NCBI GenBank assembly: GCA_963664675.2
Contig: CAXXLB010000018.1
Location: forward strand, 1 to 8,417
Reading direction: 5' to 3'
From: JASGMR01 sp963664675
GTDB lineage: Bacteria; Thermotogota; Thermotogae; Petrotogales; Kosmotogaceae
Length of the DNA: 8,417 bases
Position numbers and translations under genes: made by a program
Notes under the pieces: generated by a model
Database searches by the model: none
The model's input: only the letters and a program-made list of their open reading frames with translations
What the model was told of the DNA's origin: nothing
Part shown: piece after piece, positions 6,878 through 8,417 of the stretch
How the letters are laid out: each line of letters starts with the position of its first letter
Position numbering within the stretch: position 1 is the first letter of the stretch

Positions 6878-8178
6878 ATGCTGACACATGTTTATATTGA
6901 AGATTTATCAAAACACATTGGTGAAACAGTAACACTTAAAGGCTGGCTTTACAATAAAACAGCAAAAGGTAAACTTAAATTTTTAATTCTTCGTGACGGT
7001 ACAGGTTATTGTCAGTGTGTTGTATTTAAAGGAAATGTTAATGAGGAAATGTTTGAAGAAGCCGGAAATTTATCACAGGAATCTTCATTCCAGGTAACGG
7101 GAACGGTTAAAGAAGAGAAAAGATCTGTCGGTGGTTATGAGTTGGATGTGAATGAAATTAAAATTATTGCTAATGCCGAGGAATACCCTATCACCCCAAA
7201 AGAACACGGAATCGAATTTCTTATTGATCATCGTCATTTGTGGCTTAGATCTAAACGCCAGGTTGCGATAATGAAAATAAGACACAGAATTGTTAAGGCA
7301 GTACGTGACTTTTTTGACAACAAAGGTTTTACATTGATGGATCCCCCGATAATAACACCCAACGCATGCGAGGGAACTTCAACACTTTTTGAGATGGATT
7401 ATTTCGAGCTCGGAAAAGCATATCTCACGCAATCAGGTCAGTTGTATGGTGAAGCCGGGGCAATGGCTTTCGGAAAAATATATACATTCGGGCCTACATT
7501 TCGTGCTGAAAAATCCAAGACACGTCGTCATCTTACGGAATTCTGGATGATTGAACCTGAAATGGCATTTTATGATCTTGAAGATGATATGGATCTCGCT
7601 GAAGAATTTCTGGAATATATTGTCGGATGTGTTCTTGAAGATAAAAAAGAGGAGTTGGAAATACTTGAGCGTGATACTTCGAAACTTGAGAATGTAAAAC
7701 GTCCTTTCCCGAGAATTAGTTATGATGAAGCGGTTGAGATATTAAAGAAGAATAATATCGATTTTAAATGGGGTGATGATTTCGGCGGAACTGACGAGAC
7801 AATTATTTCAAATCAATTTGACCGACCTGTTATGGTTCACAGGTATCCTTCTCAGATTAAAGCATTTTATATGAAACGTGATCCTGAAAGGGAAGAAGTT
7901 GCGCTTGCTGTTGATGTTTTGGCTCCTGAAGGTTATGGTGAAATTATCGGCGGCAGTCAACGCGAAGACTGTTTTGGAAAAATTAATAGAAAGAATTAAT
8001 GAACATAAACTTCCCATGAGTTTCTTTGAATGGTATCTTGATCTCAGAAGATTCGGTTCCGTACCTCATTCAGGTTTCGGGTTGGGTCTTGAAAGATTAA
8101 TTACATGGATATGTGGAATTGAACATATCCGTGAAACGATTCCGTTTCCACGTATGATTTTACAGGAACACTCCTTAA
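6878..8178 (+). CDS. asnS: Asparaginyl-tRNA synthetase (class IIb), two frameshifts near the C terminus
   Basis: AsnRS charges tRNA(Asn) with asparagine. The repaired protein has 432 residues, the family length. Residues 1-115 form the OB-fold anticodon-binding domain (VTLKGWLYNKTAKGKLKF, LILRDGTGYCQCVVF). The class II core contains LYGEAGAMAFGKIYTFGPTF, motif 2 (FRAEKSKTRRHLTEFWMIEP, starting near Phe208) and motif 3 (GLGLERLITW, Gly401 onward). The frame from 6878 ends wrongly at 7999; removing one T from 7972-7975 continues it as LEKLIERINEHKLPMSFFEW. A second extra T in 8158-8161 hides the true family ending IPFPRMIYRNTP, with its stop at 8176-8178 instead of 8213. The ATG at 6878 starts the domain correctly; a longer reading from a TTG at 6839 has no domain support. 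Essential function argues that the breaks are not biological. Confidence 0.97.
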
Positions 8179-8183
8179 GTATC

Positions 8184-8202
8184 AGCCGGGATTTTCCCGG
8201 CT
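8184..8202 (+). terminator. Rho-independent terminator-like hairpin after asnS
   Basis: An 8-base GC-rich perfect inverted repeat (AGCCGGGA / TCCCGGCT) with a 3-base T loop lies 5 bases after the repaired asnS stop. It is followed by a moderately T-rich tail (TTCTTAAAATGAGTTTTG). It fits the end of the operon and supports the stop at 8178, since the unrepaired frame would translate through the hairpin. Confidence 0.8.
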
Positions 8203-8261
8203 TCTTAAAATGAGTTTTGTTTTGGGATGTAAAAAGAGGGATAATTAACGATCTTAATGGT

Positions 8262-8269
8262 TATTTTTG
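8262..8269 (+). promoter_or_regulatory. Possible Bacteroidetes-type -7 element for the last gene
   Basis: TATTTTTG matches TAnnTTTG and lies 21 bases before the ATG at 8291, downstream of the terminator hairpin where a new promoter is expected. No convincing upstream TTTG lies at the usual distance. A TATGAT at 8282-8287 resembles a sigma70 -10 box but is too close to the start codon. Confidence 0.35.
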
Positions 8270-8276
8270 TACAAAA
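8265..8276. promoter_or_regulatory. 12-base perfect palindrome overlapping the putative promoter
   Basis: TTTTGTACAAAA is its own reverse complement and overlaps the possible -7 element, 14 bases before the last gene. This is a plausible position for a dimeric repressor's operator, but a short AT-rich palindrome can arise by chance and no cognate regulator is in the window. Confidence 0.25.
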
Positions 8277-8290
8277 TACGGTATGATTTT

Positions 8291-8417
8291 ATGAGAAAAC
8301 TACTTTATTTATTTTTACTGTTATCAGTTCTGGGTTTTTATTCAAATAATTGTTTAGCAAATGAATTGCCTGAATCCGCGTCTGTTTCTATGGTATCAAA
8401 CTCAGCTTCTGAACTTC
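8291..8417 (+). CDS. N terminus of an exported protein of unknown function (runs off the window)
   Basis: The ATG at 8291 opens an uninterrupted frame to the window edge (42 codons). It begins with a signal peptide: MRKLLYLFLLLSVLGFYSNN, then CLANELPESASVS. Cleavage after CLA (signal peptidase I) is plausible. The cysteine lacks a clean lipobox, so a lipoprotein is possible but less likely. The following serine-rich stretch gives no domain information. It lies after the terminator and behind a possible promoter, so it likely starts a new transcription unit. Function unknown. Confidence 0.65.
   Translation, partial: MRKLLYLFLLLSVLGFYSNNCLANELPESASVSMVSNSASEL

Overview
The window looks like AT-rich bacterial chromosome carrying one long set of co-directional housekeeping genes, all on the + strand. 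The gene style, a small Bacteroidetes-type membrane protein (DUF4834-like) and two matches to the Bacteroidetes-type promoter core TAnnTTTG suggest the Bacteroidota/Ignavibacteria/Chlorobi side of the tree. That placement is an inference from style, not from an alignment. I see no tRNA, rRNA, CRISPR array, insertion sequence or phage gene.

Layout: (1) 2-242, C-terminal end of a PLP-dependent Cys/Met-metabolism lyase; (2) 245-686, small secreted protein of unknown function; (3) 737-1479, pgeF (YfiH/laccase-domain purine nucleoside phosphorylase); (4) 1476-2403, EamA/DMT-type transporter; (5) 2396-2766, folB; (6) 2756-3257, folK; (7) 3275-3921, deoxynucleoside kinase; (8) 3923-4138, small membrane-anchored protein; (9) 4139-5249, family 9 glycosyltransferase; (10) 5239-6817, Ppx/GppA phosphatase with a C-terminal HD domain; (11) 6878-8178, asnS; then a terminator hairpin (8184-8202) and the start of a new exported-protein gene (8291 onward). 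From pgeF to ppx the genes overlap by 4-11 bases, abut, or are separated by at most 17 bases, so they read as one operon. Its themes are purine/deoxynucleoside salvage, folate synthesis, cell-surface glycosylation and polyphosphate/(p)ppGpp metabolism.

The most striking property is that nearly every gene is broken in reading frame. I count 24 frame changes. Each is best explained by one extra base (two in one G run, and probably two in folB), mostly inside homopolymers. None is a substitution stop, no catalytic motif is lost, and after repair every recognised complete gene has its family's normal length. This looks like systematic base insertion in the sequence or assembly rather than gene decay or a recoding system. 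The genes are therefore annotated as single repaired coding regions spanning the shifts. I do not see a credible novel biological system here.
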